Shown here in pieces: positions 62,330 through 64,000 of a stretch of 64,000 bases of DNA. The position numbers were made by a program, and so were the translations under genes. The notes below the pieces were generated by a model, which saw nothing but the letters and a program-made list of their open reading frames with translations, was not told the DNA's origin and searched no databases. The first letter of the stretch is position 1; each line of letters starts with the position of its first letter. The DNA lies in NCBI GenBank assembly GCA_963169105.1, contig OY720633.1:161959780-162023779 (forward strand), given 5' to 3'. This DNA comes from Ceriagrion tenellum (lineage: Eukaryota > Arthropoda > Insecta > Odonata > Coenagrionidae).

Positions 62330-63260
62330 ACCTCTCAAGCCGCCGTCCATTTGGAAGCGTTGGTGAATACTCTTATCCTCACGCGGAGATAAGGAGGCTC
62401 GAGGGGCCAAAGTCACAAAGGCGCGTCTTCTTCAGTTCCTTTCCTCGAATCCTTGAAGTCTTTGAATCCGCCACGCGCTTTTGCGAATTTGAATGGCGGG
62501 ACGAGGGGACGAAAAGCTCAATTTCTCGTCGTGCCTCCGTGAAAGCGCAGTTAAGTCGGACGGCATGAGAGTCTGTAGAAGGAGTATGTACCTTCCATTC
62601 CTCGTATTTCTATTGGCAAAAAGACAGAAAGGAGGAAATGAATCGTCACTCCACGTCGTTTCCTGCCTTTTCCCCGTCGACGAGAATGCTGGCGTAGGGG
62701 GAGAGGAGAAAGAGGGAGACGGCCCTGAAAGTGCTGATGGGCGGAACTTTGTAAAATGGGAGGAAATGGAGACGGGTGGAGATCAGGAAATGTGAGTAAA
62801 TAACCGAAACCGTTCCAAAATGCCAAGGTAAAGAAATTAAAGATGAAATCGGAATCAAAAGTGCACTTTAAGCTCTCTCTCCCGGTATGAAAATCTTTCG
62901 TTTCGCCATGCTGGAGCTCTTAAATGGGTTTACGAGTGTTTTGCCCGTCTGAATCACTCCTTTAAATTTGGAAAACTTGGATTCACTCACATCTCCCACC
63001 CCACACGTCATTCTTAAAACTCCCCTGCCTTCCCCGCCTACCCCCCTCCCCTTCTCCTAAGAAAATGCTATCCATTTCTCCTCCCTCGCGTCCTTCTCTC
63101 TCTCTCTCTCTCACTCTCTCTCTACATCCCACGTTTCCTCATCCTTTTCTCCTCTGTCCGTTCCCCCCTGTCTCGGGCCATTGAGTAAAAATTCCCCCCG
63201 GCCATCCCGCATTCTCAAAGGCATATCACGCGGGGCGATCCTGAGCACGGAGTCGCACGA
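62330..63260. other. GC-elevated island with pyrimidine-rich end
   Basis: Balanced to GC-rich composition from 62330 with overlapping open frames of about 100 codons on both strands and no recognised protein. From 63000 to 63170 the + strand is strongly pyrimidine-rich and contains a CT microsatellite. No receptor TM5-TM7 motif was found in it. Confidence 0.4.
63094..63123. repeat. CT-dinucleotide microsatellite
   Basis: A run of CT units with one CA interruption. Confidence 0.9.
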
Positions 63261-64000
63261 GAAATTGGTCGAAGGAATATTTTAGGAAAGTTGTAAATCA
63301 CTCGCGGGAGCTGAAGATGGAAATGGCTCCTTTTTTTTCTTTTGATGCATAAAAATAGATTTCTTCTCTCTTAAAGCAGTTCCTCATGCGCTAAAAGCAA
63401 ATTAATACGCCTGGAACACAAGATGGGGAGACAACCTTGCTTTAAAAACGAAAGGTGTTAACATCTGCAATCTGCCAGCATCCGAATGCAGTAAATGCCA
63501 CCGCCACTCTATCAGCGGTTTCCGGTCCAATTACTGAAATGTGAAGGACACATTTGCTAGCCTTAAACTCGTCATCCTTTTTTTAAATAGAGACATAATG
63601 GAGAAAATGCGTTTTCACGCATCCGTTGGGAAGTGGAACCAAGAAAATAAATCCCTTTTGCCAAATAAACTCTTTGAAAAAGCCTTATGACGCTAGTACA
63701 AACGCTTACGATTAAATTTTTTCACTGATGTTGCTTGTATTTCATAAAATTCACACCTGAATTACAACAATTTGAGGTGAGTGTGTTATTTCAGGTTTAT
63801 CTACACGCTTTATTTATTCCCCTCATGCTTTTCTTCTTATACTAAATTGCCAGTTCTCATTGGAGCCTCCCTAAAGTAACCCAGACAAAAAACATAAGTG
63901 TGATACCAAAACTATATAACATTTGACTCTTGAGCGGGGACTTCAGCTTTACGAGCTAATTGAATGTCTATCGTCATCGTTATTTGTGAAATTTTCTCGG
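63261..64000. other. Intron stretch with nothing recognised
   Basis: Mixed to AT-rich DNA up to the window end; no exon was recognised. Confidence 0.5.

Larger units (their letters stand above)
12118..64000 (+). other. Large receptor intron, open at the window end
   Basis: No frame after the donor shows TM5 (a hydrophobic helix with serines and a conserved proline), the loop-3 basic region, or the TM6 FxxxWxP and TM7 NPxxY motifs. The intron therefore appears to run at least 51.9 kb. The alternative is that a short exon without a long open frame was missed by eye. Its contents are transposon remnants and CpG-rich islands, listed separately. Confidence 0.6.

Noticed and set aside
1..64000. 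CRISPR array, operons or a bacterial defence system
   Set aside because: No spaced direct repeats of the right form, no dense gene arrangement, and a spliced animal receptor gene rule out a prokaryotic reading.

Overview
The window reads as nuclear DNA of an arthropod, most likely an insect with a large, AT-rich genome rich in old transposable elements. The basis is one clearly insect-type amine receptor exon, long gene-poor stretches, and remnants of non-LTR retrotransposons, Penelope-like elements, tRNA-derived SINEs and inverted-repeat DNA elements of kinds usual in arthropods. The species cannot be fixed from the sequence. There is no bacterial, phage or CRISPR signal.

Only one protein-coding segment is secure. 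Positions 11254-12117 (+) encode the first 288 residues of a class A biogenic-amine receptor, best matched to the alpha2-adrenergic-like octopamine receptor (Octalpha2R). They cover an extended acidic, alanine/glycine-rich and glycosylatable N-terminus, TM1-TM4 and the start of extracellular loop 2. The segment ends at a consensus splice donor (CAG|GTGAGT). I could not find the exon for TM5 onward, so the downstream intron is at least 51.9 kb and fills the rest of the window.

Layout: 1-7980 is upstream DNA without a recognisable gene. 7980-9900 is purine- and GC-rich and contains a dense CpG block (9240-9890) that could be promoter or 5' leader of the receptor gene. 9900-11253 is the immediate upstream region. 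12118-64000 is intron. In it are a 2.5-kb element with 148-bp inverted arms (18437-20929), a LINE 3' end (26750-27290), and a nested insertion block (30081-31622) in which a TTAA-type inverted-repeat element is split by a hAT-like MITE with a perfect 8-bp duplication and by a second LINE tail. There are two further copies of the TTAA element (44916-45486 and 47702-48276), a LINE fragment with an 11-bp target duplication (46326-46946), a Penelope-like fragment with an 11-bp target duplication (49560-49910), a broken LINE reverse transcriptase (57520-58622) and several tRNA-derived SINE remnants. GC-rich, CpG-containing islands at about 25.5, 29.6, 40.3, 52.2, 55.2 and 62.5 kb stand out from the AT-rich intron and are not explained by the repeats.

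No multi-gene system is visible. The most unusual structures are the nested insertion at 30-31.6 kb, the TTAA-type repeat family, the foldback element at 18.4-20.9 kb and the unexplained CpG-rich islands.
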